Positions 52,073 to 61,831 of a stretch of DNA of 64,000 nt are shown here, piece after piece (position 1 is the stretch's first letter; each line of letters opens with the position of its first letter). The DNA comes from Swaminathania salitolerans (GTDB lineage: Bacteria > Pseudomonadota > Alphaproteobacteria > Acetobacterales > Acetobacteraceae): NCBI RefSeq assembly GCF_025994315.1, contig NZ_BAQE01000020.1; one strand, 5' to 3'. The position numbers and the translations under genes are program-made. A model generated the notes under the pieces. The model was given only the letters and a program-made list of their open reading frames with translations, was not told the DNA's origin and made no database searches.

Positions 52073-54304
52073 ATGGGCATCCAAGGCCGCCAACGCGCTC
52101 TCTCACCCTCGCTCGCCCTTGCGGGCATCGTGCTTTCCGGGCTTTTCCCGCTCACGGCATATGCCGGGGCCGCCACCATCTCCGGGCCGGATCCGGACAC
52201 GCCGCCCGCCAGTCCGGCCAGGCCCGGAGACGCAGCCGGAGACGCCCCCGCAAACGCAGCCGGCAAAGCCGAGACGAGGCGGGATGGGTCGGACTCTGCC
52301 CGCGCGATCGCCCTGCCCCGCATGAGGATCAGGGGCGACGCGCTTCCGGCGGTCCCGCAGGCCGGTTCCGTTCTGAGCAGGAAGGACATCCTTCGTGTCT
52401 CGCCGACCGAGCCCTATATGATCCTGACCGGGCTGCCGGGGGTGTATTTCCAGAATGACGGTTCGCCGTCCCTCGCGATTTCCATACGAGGCATGCAGGA
52501 TTTCGGCCGGGTCAACGTCATGATCGACGGGGCCCGGCAGAATTTCCAGACGAGCGGCCATGGAGCCAATGGGAGCGTCTTCGTCGATCCGGCGCTTCTG
52601 TCCGGACTTGAGGTAGAGCGCGGCACGGTCGCCACCGGTGACGGCGCGGGGGCGATCGCCGGTGTGGTCAATCTTCACACCCTCGGGGTCGACGACATGG
52701 TCGAACAGGGAAAGCGCTATGGTGTGACCGCACGCGCCCTTGGCGGCTCGAACAATTATGACGGATCGGGCATGATCGGCGCAGGCGCGCATCTCCGTCG
52801 CTGGCTGAGCGTCGCTGCCGCGTTCAGTATGCGCAGCTCGGGCGATTATGCCGATGGGGAGAGCAATCGCATACCCAATACCTATCAGCGGTTGCAATCG
52901 GGTCTTTTCAAGATCGGAATCGTTCCCGGGGCAGACCAGTCGCTCACCCTCGGTACGGTCATCTATCACAATGCTTTCGGTCAGGGGACCGCGAACGTTC
53001 CGACATCCAACACGATCGGCAACAATCAGGGCAGTGTCGAATACCGTTACACGCCACGCGGCAGCGCGCTGCTCTCCCTCCATGTCAAAGGGTATGTTGT
53101 CTCCGAAGGGATGAGCAACTTCACGCCGTCGTTCCGCGCCCAGACGGTCGCTGCCGCCAATCTGACGCATTACGGCCTCACGACACTCGGCTTCGAGGCC
53201 GATAACGCTTCCCGGTTTTCCCTGGGGCCGGTTCGCGCCCGTCTGGATTATGGCGGGGAATATTATCACGATGCGGTCGCGACGCGCGACCAGACCGGTT
53301 ATGACGGGGCCACGCCCTCTGGCACGCGCGCCATCGGAAGCGCCTTTTCACAACTTGCGCTGAACTGGCGCATCGTGCAGCTCACTGGCGCCTTGCGCTA
53401 CGACACGTATCGCCTCACCGGCAGCGGGGTGAACGAGGCGGGTGGGTTCACTTCCGCCGGGGCTGGCGCATTCGCGACGCGTAACAGTGCCGATGCCGTC
53501 AATCCGAAAGTCACGCTGGCCGTCAGCCCCGTTCGCGGCCTCCAGCTATACGGAAGCTACGGACTCGGGTTCCGTCCGCCATCCACGACGGAGACGCTCA
53601 TGGCCGGGTCTCATCCCGGGCTCGGTTTCCTGAAATTCATCCCGAACCCGGCTCTGGCTCCTGAACGCACATTCGGATGGGAGGCCGGCGCAAGACTGCG
53701 CTATCGTGACGTGTTGCGAGATAACGACAGGATCACTTTCGACGGCGATTATTTCGATACGAGGATAAAGGACTATATCGCACAGACCATGGTTGTCGGT
53801 CGCCCCTCACCCGGATCGTTCATTCCGAATATCGGGTATTTCTACCAGAACACGTCGGGCAACAGCTTCACCCACGGTTTCGAGGGGAAGCTCGGTTACG
53901 AGTCATCCCTCGTTTTCGGAAGCCTCTCCTATACGAATACCACCACGGAGCTCGGCGCTCCGGATTACCGCGGATACGGCGCCTTTCTGACCACCCCGCC
54001 GCGATCCGTGCTCGCTTCGACACTCGGCATCCATCTTCTGGAGAACAGGCTGACACTCGGCGCACGGGTTCGCGCCGCAACCCGGACGCTGGGTCAACCG
54101 TCCCGTCTGGGCGGCGCCTATCCCCGGCAGAGCGGCTATGTCGTGTTCGACATGTTCGGTGCCTATCAGCTGAGCCGACAGCTCAGGCTTTTCGTCAATG
54201 CAGACAACATCACCGATCGACGCTATTTCGTAAGCCAGATCTCCTCAATTCCCAATCAGGGCCTCACCGTCATGGGCGGTCTTACCTTCGCTCTCTCCCG
54301 ATGA
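52073..54304 (+). CDS. TonB-dependent hemin/hemoglobin receptor
   Basis: A 743-residue outer-membrane receptor. It has a signal peptide (ALAGIVLSGLFPLTAYAGA), a Pro/Ala-rich spacer, a plug (about 80-215, SLAISIRGMQDFGRVNVMID) and a beta barrel ending TFALSR. The LYGSYGLGFRPPST and NPALAPERTFGWE blocks resemble the FRAP/NPNL motifs of heme receptors. It lies divergent from hmuTUV, so hemin or a heme protein is its probable ligand. The ATG at 52073 gives a good signal peptide. Confidence 0.88.
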   Translation: MGIQGRQRALSPSLALAGIVLSGLFPLTAYAGAATISGPDPDTPPASPARPGDAAGDAPANAAGKAETRRDGSDSARAIALPRMRIRGDALPAVPQAGSVLSRKDILRVSPTEPYMILTGLPGVYFQNDGSPSLAISIRGMQDFGRVNVMIDGARQNFQTSGHGANGSVFVDPALLSGLEVERGTVATGDGAGAIAGVVNLHTLGVDDMVEQGKRYGVTARALGGSNNYDGSGMIGAGAHLRRWLSVAAAFSMRSSGDYADGESNRIPNTYQRLQSGLFKIGIVPGADQSLTLGTVIYHNAFGQGTANVPTSNTIGNNQGSVEYRYTPRGSALLSLHVKGYVVSEGMSNFTPSFRAQTVAAANLTHYGLTTLGFEADNASRFSLGPVRARLDYGGEYYHDAVATRDQTGYDGATPSGTRAIGSAFSQLALNWRIVQLTGALRYDTYRLTGSGVNEAGGFTSAGAGAFATRNSADAVNPKVTLAVSPVRGLQLYGSYGLGFRPPSTTETLMAGSHPGLGFLKFIPNPALAPERTFGWEAGARLRYRDVLRDNDRITFDGDYFDTRIKDYIAQTMVVGRPSPGSFIPNIGYFYQNTSGNSFTHGFEGKLGYESSLVFGSLSYTNTTTELGAPDYRGYGAFLTTPPRSVLASTLGIHLLENRLTLGARVRAATRTLGQPSRLGGAYPRQSGYVVFDMFGAYQLSRQLRLFVNADNITDRRYFVSQISSIPNQGLTVMGGLTFALSR

Positions 54305-54671
54305 CTTTCCTTTTCCAGTGACTTCCCTCTTCCGCCAGACGCATCGCGCCATGAAACACGGGTACGCTGCCCCTGGCGGGGCATATCCGGGGATGCGCGC
54401 GCCGGATTTCTGCGGCCGCCCCGGTTCTCCTGCGCCACGGGCGGAGTCATTTTCCTGCAATCCCTTTCGGCTCTCGCCCGATCGCGAGGCGGAAGAGTGC
54501 AGGAAGAAAAAGAAACCGGGAAGAAGATATCTATGGGGACGTGACTATTAAGGATATATGCAAATCGTATTTCAATATTGTTTCAGAAAGCATTTCACGA
54601 AATCATCACACGAAAACCTTCCGGAATCTCTATCTACCGTAAGCGTTCCGAAAACGTCACAAATCCGGTAG
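54305..54671. other. 367-bp intergenic region, AT-rich promoter-like end
   Basis: No gene recognised. The first 200 bases are GC-rich like the flanks; the last 140 are markedly AT-rich (54535-54665) and should hold the promoter of the next receptor. An arrangement ATTTCAC (54592) and TCATCAC (54603), 11 bases apart, is loosely like a Pho box. Confidence 0.4.
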
Positions 54672-56999
54672 ATGATGATGAAACCCGCCTGCGGCCTCGC
54701 TTTATCCACGAGCCTTTCCCTGATGCTCGTCGCTTTTCCTGCACGCGCTGACGGGAAAGCACCCGCTCACGGCGTAACTCCCGCCGGAAAGAAGGAAAAC
54801 GCGACGCCGCGCACCGAGTCGATCATCGTTCTCGGCGCCGGGCAGGCGCGCGAAACCCAGACGATCTCCCGCCGCACCATCGAGGAATACACACCCGGAA
54901 CGAGCCCGTTCAAGGCGCTCTCGAAATTGCCGGGCGTGATGTTCACCTCCTCCGATCCGCTCGGCTCGTATGAATGGTCGCAACAGATCATCATCCGCGG
55001 TTTCGGGCAGAACCGGCTGGGCTTTACCATGGATGGCGTTCCGCTCGGCAATCTCGCCTATGGCAACAATAACGGCCTCTCCATCGGGCGGGCACTCCAG
55101 ACCGAAAATAACGGCCCCTCCACCCTGACCCAGGGGGCGGGAGCGCTCGGCGTCGCCGCCTCGAACGATCTGGGCGGAGCGCTCCAGTTCACCTCCATCG
55201 ATCCGACGGACAAATTCGGCGCGGATGTCGCAGGAACGATCGGCTCGGCCTCGACCTGGCGCAGCTTCGCCCGGGTCAATAGCGGTCGTCTCAGGGGAGG
55301 AGGCAAGTTCTACGTCTCGTACAACCATCAGGACGCCAACAAGTGGAAAGGAGACGGTGTCCAGCGTCAGGATCAGGCGAACGCGAAATATGTCCAGCCT
55401 CTGGGTGAGAATCTCAAGCTCACGCTGTTCGGAGACTGGTCCAAGCGCGGGGAAAACGACTATCAGGACATTTCGCTCTCCCAGATCCGCACCTACGGAT
55501 ACGATCTCGACAACATCACCGGGAATTACGCTCTGGCGAAGCAGATCGCCCATGCCTATCAGAACGGCACGCCCTACCCCGAGGGCATCCAGAATGTGGA
55601 TACCGTCTATTACAACGCCGCCGGGCTGCGCGAAGACGCCCTCGGATACGGGCGTCTCGATTTCAAAATCAACAGACGTCTGAGCGGTTTCGTGATGGGG
55701 TACGGCCATACAAATTCGGGCGAAGGCGCCTGGGTGACGCCCTATGTCCCGACGCCTGCCGCGCTCGGCGGCTCACCGCTCTCTACCCGTACGACCGAAT
55801 ACATGATCCAGCGTGCCGGTTTTCTGGGCAGTCTGACCTACAGGATCGCCAACCACAGTATCGAGGGCGGATTCTGGTTCGAAAACAACGATTTCAATCA
55901 GGCGCGGCGCTTTTACCCCCTTCAGGACTCGGGGGCTCCGGGGTCGATCCACTGGTACAGATCGGGGTCGTTCTACACGCAGTGGCAGAGCGTCTTCAAC
56001 ACGAAGACCTATCAGGTTCATCTCGATGATACCTGGAAGATCACACCGAAGCTCAAGCTCAGCTACGGTTTCAAATCTCTCATCGTCGATAATGCAGCGC
56101 GTGCCCTGAGCGGCAATTACCTCGGAGTGCCGACCGGAACGGCTTTCCCCTCCGGTGCGCTCAACACGACGAACGGTTTCCTGCCACAGATCGGCGCCAA
56201 TTACCGGTTCAACCGTCATCATGAACTCTTCGTCGATTATGCGCGGAACATGAGCGCATTCGAAAGCGCCCAGACGGCGGGACCGTTCTCCACGACGGTG
56301 GCCGGTTTCCAGGCGCTTCAGGGTAAGCTCAAGCCCGAAATGTCGAACACGGAAGAGCTCGGATACCGGTATCACGCGGGCGGCGTGCAGGCGACGGTGA
56401 CCGGATACTACGTCCAGTTCGAAAACCGCCTGCTTTCGGTAACGCAGGGCGTCGGCATCCAGGGAAACCCCTCGGTTCTGACGAATGTCGGCGGGGTGAT
56501 CTCCCGTGGCATCGATACGGCGGTCAACTGGCAGTTTCTGCCGAACTGGTCGCTTTTCGCCTCCTATGCCTTCAACAACTCCTTCTATCAGGACGACGTC
56601 TATGCGGGTGGTACCGTTACAGCCAGGATCAAGGGCAAGAACGTCGTCGCCATGCCCCGCAATCTGGCCAATCTGCAGCTCGGATATGACGATGGACGGA
56701 TCTGGGGCAATATCCTGATGCAGATCCAGGACAGGCGGTATTATACCTATACCAACGATGCGTCCGTGCCGGCCAACGATGTGTTCAATCTGAATGTCGG
56801 CTATCGCTTCAAGAGCCACGATTTCTGGTTGCGCGGGCTCGATGCCCAGATCAACGTCACGAACCTGTTCGACAAGCGTTATGTCGCAAGCGTCGGGAGC
56901 ACGGGTTTCGTCAATTCCGACCCGAACGGCACCTTCCAGACCCTGCAGGCCGCCGCCCCCCGCATGGTGTTCTTCACCCTGCGCAAGCATTTCGACTGA
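54672..56999 (+). CDS. TonB-dependent outer-membrane receptor
   Basis: A 775-residue receptor. The signal peptide (ALSTSLSLMLVAFPARA) is followed by a plug (about 45-210; IIIRGFGQNRLGFTMDGVPL) and a barrel ending in FFTLRKHFD. Ligand unknown. Eighteen bases separate it from the phospholipase C gene, so they form one transcript. Pairing of a TonB receptor with a phospholipase suggests uptake of a product of lipid breakdown, or of phosphate-containing compounds (inferred). Confidence 0.9.
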   Translation: MMMKPACGLALSTSLSLMLVAFPARADGKAPAHGVTPAGKKENATPRTESIIVLGAGQARETQTISRRTIEEYTPGTSPFKALSKLPGVMFTSSDPLGSYEWSQQIIIRGFGQNRLGFTMDGVPLGNLAYGNNNGLSIGRALQTENNGPSTLTQGAGALGVAASNDLGGALQFTSIDPTDKFGADVAGTIGSASTWRSFARVNSGRLRGGGKFYVSYNHQDANKWKGDGVQRQDQANAKYVQPLGENLKLTLFGDWSKRGENDYQDISLSQIRTYGYDLDNITGNYALAKQIAHAYQNGTPYPEGIQNVDTVYYNAAGLREDALGYGRLDFKINRRLSGFVMGYGHTNSGEGAWVTPYVPTPAALGGSPLSTRTTEYMIQRAGFLGSLTYRIANHSIEGGFWFENNDFNQARRFYPLQDSGAPGSIHWYRSGSFYTQWQSVFNTKTYQVHLDDTWKITPKLKLSYGFKSLIVDNAARALSGNYLGVPTGTAFPSGALNTTNGFLPQIGANYRFNRHHELFVDYARNMSAFESAQTAGPFSTTVAGFQALQGKLKPEMSNTEELGYRYHAGGVQATVTGYYVQFENRLLSVTQGVGIQGNPSVLTNVGGVISRGIDTAVNWQFLPNWSLFASYAFNNSFYQDDVYAGGTVTARIKGKNVVAMPRNLANLQLGYDDGRIWGNILMQIQDRRYYTYTNDASVPANDVFNLNVGYRFKSHDFWLRGLDAQINVTNLFDKRYVASVGSTGFVNSDPNGTFQTLQAAAPRMVFFTLRKHFD

Positions 57000-57017
57000 C
57001 CGGAGGAGACGATCCGC

Positions 57018-59024
57018 ATGACCCCCACCCGTCGGCGCTTTCTCAATCTCGGCGCAGCGGCGCTCGCCGGAGCCGCTCTACCCAATAATCTGCGCAAGGC
57101 TCTCGCCATCCCTGCAAACCGCGTGACCGGAACGATCCGGGATGTGGAGCATGTGGTCATCCTGATGCAGGAAAACCGCTCCTTCGATCACTATTTCGGC
57201 ATGTTGCGCGGCGTGCGCGGATTCGGCGATCCACGTGCGGAACGCCAGCCGGACGGAACGTCGGTCTTCGCCCAGCGCGACGGAAACGGTCGGGCGATAT
57301 GGCCGGTACGTTTCGATACCGTCCATACCTCGGCGGCCTGTCTCAAGAGTCTCGACCATAGCTGGAAAGGCAGTCAGTCGAAATGGAACGAGTGGGATTG
57401 CTGGATCCCCAACAAGACCGCCATGACGATGGGATATTTCACGCGTCGTGAAATTCCCTATTACTATGCCCTCGCGGATGCGTTCACGATTTGCGACGCC
57501 TATCATGCCTCGATCTTCGGACCGACCAACCCCAACCGCCTCTATTTCTTCACCGGGACGAATGGTCTCGCCGTGGGACGGGACGGCAAACAGGCCGTCG
57601 AGAATGTCGATGACGGGAACTGGTCGGCAGACATGGCGCATGATAATGCCGCCTTCGCTCCTTTCGACTGGACGACCTATCCGGACCGCCTGCAGGATGG
57701 GGGCGTTACCTGGAAAATCTATCAGGAATACGACAATTTCGGCGATAATCCCCTCGCCTCGTTCCGGCAGTTCCGCAATCTCGACCGCAATGGCTGGCGG
57801 TACCGTCAGGCACGCGCCATCGTCCCCGGCTCGACGCAGCAGAACATGCACGCTCTGGACGGGCGTTTCCTGATCGAGGCATTCGAGCGGGATGTTGCGA
57901 GCGGCGCATTGCCGCAGGTCTCCTGGATCGTGCCCCCCGCTGCGTTGTCGGAGCATCCGGAAGCGCCTCCCGGCTTTGGAGAGCATCTCATTTCGCGTCT
58001 GATCGACGTGTTCGTCCGCCATCCCGAAATCTGGTCCAGAACCGTCTTCATCCTGAATTATGACGAGAATGACGGGTTTTTCGACCATGTTCCCCCTCCG
58101 GTTCCCGACCCTGTCGGGGAGAGCGATCGCGGGAACCTGCTTGCAGGAGAGCTTTATCACGGCGAACCGGTCGGGTTGGGGCCTCGGGTCCCTGCCCTGA
58201 TGATCTCCCCCTGGAGCAAGGGGGGCTGGGTCAATTCGCAGGTTTTCGATCACAGCTCGGTCATACGGTTTCTGGAAGAACGGTTCGGCGTTCCCTGCCC
58301 CGAAATCACCCCGTGGCGTCGTGCCGTCTGCGGCGACCTCACCTCGGCATTCGATTTCTCACGCAAGGATCCCGTCTGGACCACGATCCTGCCCAATACC
58401 GACGCCTATCTCTATCAGACCCGGCTTTCGTGCCAGCATCCGCCGCCGGTTCTGCCCGAACGGGGATCGCTGCCCGAACAGGAGGAGGGCCAACGCCCGG
58501 CGCGCGCCCTGCCCTATCGTCTTTCTGTCCGTAGCGACGCGTCCGATGCGAGGCGCCTTCTCCTGTCGAACGAAGGCGCGCAAGGCGCTGTGCTCCGGAT
58601 CAGGCAGACCGGTCTTCCCTCGCGTCATGTGACGCTGCTTCCAGCAGAAACGCGCGAATTCGTCTGCCACGAGAACGCACCCGTCACCATTTACGGGCCG
58701 AACGGCTTCTATCATTTCCAGCATGCACAAGCCGATCTCGTGTCCCGCATCCAGAGCGACGATAATCGTCTCACTCTTACGCTCCTCGACCTGCGCAGCA
58801 CGGCCCGCGCCCTTTCCGTGTTCGATCACTATGCACGGACAACGACGCCCCTGACATCCGATGACGGCAAGTCGCTGGTCTTCTCCGTCGCTCTGGCGCC
58901 CAACGATCGCTGGTATCATCTCGACATCGTGGAGGAGGGCAAAGGCTGTATGCTGAGCGTTGCCGGGCATGTCGAAAACGGAGAGCCGAGCCGCTCCGAT
59001 CCACGCTTCTGTATGGGCGCATAG
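57018..59024 (+). CDS. Phosphocholine-type phospholipase C (Tat-exported)
   Basis: A 668-residue enzyme of the acid-phosphatase-like PlcC family (PlcN/PlcH-like), which splits phospholipids into diacylglycerol and a phospho-head group. The Tat signal is TRRRFLNLGAAALAG (Arg5-Arg6-Arg7). The catalytic block VVILMQENRSFDHYFGMLRG (about 47-66) is intact, as is LNYDENDGFFDHVPPP. The C-terminal 200 residues are two beta domains found in this family. It follows the TonB receptor gene. Head-group choice (choline or ethanolamine) cannot be read from sequence. Confidence 0.93.
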   Translation: MTPTRRRFLNLGAAALAGAALPNNLRKALAIPANRVTGTIRDVEHVVILMQENRSFDHYFGMLRGVRGFGDPRAERQPDGTSVFAQRDGNGRAIWPVRFDTVHTSAACLKSLDHSWKGSQSKWNEWDCWIPNKTAMTMGYFTRREIPYYYALADAFTICDAYHASIFGPTNPNRLYFFTGTNGLAVGRDGKQAVENVDDGNWSADMAHDNAAFAPFDWTTYPDRLQDGGVTWKIYQEYDNFGDNPLASFRQFRNLDRNGWRYRQARAIVPGSTQQNMHALDGRFLIEAFERDVASGALPQVSWIVPPAALSEHPEAPPGFGEHLISRLIDVFVRHPEIWSRTVFILNYDENDGFFDHVPPPVPDPVGESDRGNLLAGELYHGEPVGLGPRVPALMISPWSKGGWVNSQVFDHSSVIRFLEERFGVPCPEITPWRRAVCGDLTSAFDFSRKDPVWTTILPNTDAYLYQTRLSCQHPPPVLPERGSLPEQEEGQRPARALPYRLSVRSDASDARRLLLSNEGAQGAVLRIRQTGLPSRHVTLLPAETREFVCHENAPVTIYGPNGFYHFQHAQADLVSRIQSDDNRLTLTLLDLRSTARALSVFDHYARTTTPLTSDDGKSLVFSVALAPNDRWYHLDIVEEGKGCMLSVAGHVENGEPSRSDPRFCMGA

Positions 59025-59103
59025 ACGTCCATTCCATTCTCACGGCATGCACGGAATGGCATACGCCGAAGGAACGATCGGATCCGTATGTTATAACATA
59101 TCG

Positions 59104-59131
59104 TTGACTTTCGCGATCCTAAAGGTAGATT
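59104..59131 (+). promoter_or_regulatory. Candidate promoter of riboswitch transcript
   Basis: TTGACT (59104-59109) and TAGATT (59126-59131) are separated by 16 bases and lie just ahead of the cobalamin riboswitch, so transcription would begin at about 59138. Confidence 0.45.
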
Positions 59132-59134
59132 GCG

Positions 59135-59310
59135 CGTGATGGTTCCCGCCTGGCGGGATGAAAAGGGAACGCGGTTCGAAGCCGTGACTGCCCCCGCAAC
59201 TGTAAGTGAGGAGATGAAAGACAAGGCGTCACGCCATGCCACTGGGATTTCCCCCCGGGAAGGCTGCTCTTTCATCGGCGATACACGAGTCAGGAGACCT
59301 GCCATCAGCC
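59135..59310 (+). ncRNA. Cobalamin riboswitch
   Basis: The conserved core is visible: a 5' stem with GATGGTTCCC, AAAAGGGAAC, then GACTGCCCCCGCAACTGTAA, the B12-box region GCCATGCCACTGGGA, then GGGAAGGC and the closing GAGTCAGGAGACCTGCC. It precedes a TonB receptor gene by about 100 bases. A linker hairpin (59351-59368, arms GGGCCGC and GCGGCCC) may be the expression platform. Confidence 0.95.
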
Positions 59311-59408
59311 ATCGTCATGCACGAGACCGACGGGCGGGGTGTCCCTGAGGGGGCCGCTCAGGCGGCCCATCGTAGTGACATGTCATTCGGAAATACGCGC
59401 AGCCGCTC

Positions 59409-61757
59409 ATGTCTCCTTTTTCTTCCTCCCGGCCCGGCCTTCTGGCGGGCATCTCTCTTCTTGCCCTGTCGCCTTTTGCCCTGTCGCCTGTTGCCCTCCC
59501 GTTCCAGAGCCTGTTCCCGCGCGCATGCGCGCAACCCCTGTCACGCGCCAATACCGGTGCGCGCGCCTCGACGCATGACCTGCGGGGCCGCGCGGAATCC
59601 GCCGCAACTTCCGACGCGATCACTGCGCCGGAGGAAAGTGACGAGATCATCACCGCGCACGGGACGCCCTCCGGATTGCAATCGAGGCCGGCGATCGGCG
59701 GGAGGCTCGGTCTGACCGAGCAACACACGCCGGCCTCTCTCTCGGTCATCACACAGAAGACGATCGCATTGCGGGGCTATACCCATGCCGAGGATGCTGC
59801 GGATTTCGCACCGGGCGTGACATCCGGAGGATCTCCCGGAAACCCTGCCCAGCTCATGATGAGAGGTTTCAGCGGCAATCAGGTGCTCATTCTCCGGGAC
59901 GGATTTTATTTCGGCCCTACAACGATGGTCAATCGACCGGCCAATGCCTTCAACCTCGCCTCGGTCCAGATCATGAAAGGACCGTCTTCCGTCCTGTTCG
60001 GACAGGGGGCCGTGGGAGGGACCATGGATATGCGCTACAAGCGCCCGGATCTCGAACGCATTAGGGCAGAGGCTCTCGTATCCTACGGGAGTTTCAACAG
60101 CTGGAATGCCGGGTTCGGTCTGTCCGTTCCGCTTGCGAAAACGCTCGCGCTCCGAAGCGATTTCAGCCGCACCTCGTCCGACGGATATGTCAAGGGAGCC
60201 AACCCCAGAAGCAACGACTGGACAACGACCCTGCTCTGGCAGCCCGGCCATGATTTCGCTGCCAGATTGAGCATCGACTATCTGACCGACTCTCTCTCGA
60301 CCTATTATGGAACGCCTCTGGTACCGAAGAGCATGGCAGGTCCGGTGCAGGGCGGACTCCTGCATTCCGCGGATGGGCTGGCGATCAGCAAGGCATCGCT
60401 CTGGCGGAATTACAATGTCAGCGATCCGCGCGCGTCATCCGTCAATGCCCTGCCGACCCTGCATCTCGACTGGAAGGTCAGTCCGGGCCTCACCCTTCAT
60501 GACAAGGCCTATTTCCTGTACGCGAAGCGCCGGTGGAACAATGCGGAGACCTACACCTATATCCGGACACCTGATGACGCCGACAGCGCGGGCCGTCCAA
60601 TCCCTCCGGGCGAGATCGGTCGCGATCGTTTCTATGTCTATCAGAACCAGCATCAGGTCGGCGACGCCCTCGACCTGAGATACGACCACCGTATTCTCGG
60701 TGTCAGAAACCGCGTGGTGGTCGGAGCGGACGCCTATTATCTCCGCTTCATACGCAATCGCGGCTTCCCCTCCGCAACCTATGCGGACAGCGTTTCCCTG
60801 ACCGATCCCGAAGCCGGCGTTTCAGGTCCTTTCCCCGGCGAGTATCCTTTCAGGAAATCCCCTACGACGATGGTCGATGCCGGGATTTTTGTCGAGGATA
60901 CGCTGGAACTGCGGAAGTCCCTGCGGCTCGTTGGCGGGTTCCGCTATGATTGGCTATCGCTCGATCGACAGAACTACAAACAAAACGGCGCATACGATTC
61001 CGCGACCAGTTTCAAGGGACATTACACGCCAGGCAATTTCCGGATCGGCCCGGTTTACGATCTGCTTCCCAATCTGAGTCTCTACGGTGTTTACACCACC
61101 GCCGAGGATCCGCCTGGTTCGAACCTGTTTCTCGCCAATCGCGGTCAGTTCACCCGCCTGAGCCGCACGCGCCAGGGCGAAATCGGCATCAAGGGCCACA
61201 CGCTCTCCGGTCGCCTCGTCTCGACTCTTGCCTTTTTCGACATCCGGCGCCGTCATATCCTCGTTCAGACAGGGCAGGACGCTGTTTCGACAGCGGGAAC
61301 CCAGAACGCGCGCGGCGTGGAATGGTCCGGCATGTGGCGTCCAGACAAGGCTCTGAGCCTTTCCGGTAACGTCGCCTATACCCATGCCCGATATGGGCGG
61401 TTCTTTCCTTCTCCGCAACTCGACGCTTCAGGCAACCAGGTGCCTGACGTGCCGAGCCTCACCGCGAATCTCTGGGGGGTTTGGTCGAGCCCCCTTGCCC
61501 TCCCCGTCGATCTCGGAGCGGGACTTCGCTATGTTTCGGCCCGCAAGGGCGATTATGCGAACCGGCTGACCTTGAACGATTATGCGCTCGTCAACCTCTT
61601 CGTGGCCTGGCACGCGCGAGAGAACATCACTGTGTTCGGACGTATCGACAATGTCGGTGATAAAAAATACGTGCAATGGGCCGATACGAGCTATCCGTCA
61701 CAGATCCTGCTCGGCACCCCGAGGGCGTTCTCTGTCAGCATACGCATGCCTCTCTGA
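59409..61757 (+). CDS. TonB-dependent receptor under cobalamin riboswitch control
   Basis: A 782-residue receptor. The signal region (GLLAGISLLALSPFALSPVA) includes a repeated ALSP motif. The plug (about 100-240; LMMRGFSGNQVLILRDGFYF, VQIMKGPSSVLFGQGAVGG) and barrel, ending FSVSIRMPL, look like ferric-siderophore receptors rather than classical BtuB. Yet the gene lies directly behind a cobalamin riboswitch, so it probably imports a corrinoid or is repressed when B12 is plentiful. The start codon has a weak ribosome-binding site. No btuCDF genes follow. Confidence 0.9.
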   Translation: MSPFSSSRPGLLAGISLLALSPFALSPVALPFQSLFPRACAQPLSRANTGARASTHDLRGRAESAATSDAITAPEESDEIITAHGTPSGLQSRPAIGGRLGLTEQHTPASLSVITQKTIALRGYTHAEDAADFAPGVTSGGSPGNPAQLMMRGFSGNQVLILRDGFYFGPTTMVNRPANAFNLASVQIMKGPSSVLFGQGAVGGTMDMRYKRPDLERIRAEALVSYGSFNSWNAGFGLSVPLAKTLALRSDFSRTSSDGYVKGANPRSNDWTTTLLWQPGHDFAARLSIDYLTDSLSTYYGTPLVPKSMAGPVQGGLLHSADGLAISKASLWRNYNVSDPRASSVNALPTLHLDWKVSPGLTLHDKAYFLYAKRRWNNAETYTYIRTPDDADSAGRPIPPGEIGRDRFYVYQNQHQVGDALDLRYDHRILGVRNRVVVGADAYYLRFIRNRGFPSATYADSVSLTDPEAGVSGPFPGEYPFRKSPTTMVDAGIFVEDTLELRKSLRLVGGFRYDWLSLDRQNYKQNGAYDSATSFKGHYTPGNFRIGPVYDLLPNLSLYGVYTTAEDPPGSNLFLANRGQFTRLSRTRQGEIGIKGHTLSGRLVSTLAFFDIRRRHILVQTGQDAVSTAGTQNARGVEWSGMWRPDKALSLSGNVAYTHARYGRFFPSPQLDASGNQVPDVPSLTANLWGVWSSPLALPVDLGAGLRYVSARKGDYANRLTLNDYALVNLFVAWHARENITVFGRIDNVGDKKYVQWADTSYPSQILLGTPRAFSVSIRMPL

Positions 61758-61831
61758 GCGCAGCCGACCTGCACGGCCCCGGAGCGAGACCGGGGCGGCA
61801 TGACGAGAGCGCCGGTTTCAGGAGACTACTT

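Noticed and set aside
54592..54609. Possible Pho box before the TonB receptor/phospholipase pair
   Set aside because: The half-sites ATTTCAC and TCATCAC differ too much from the CTGTCAT consensus to list as a regulatory feature.
59029..59059. Hairpin CCATTCC...GGAATGG after the phospholipase gene
   Set aside because: Loop is 17 bases and there is no following T run, so a terminator call is not justified.
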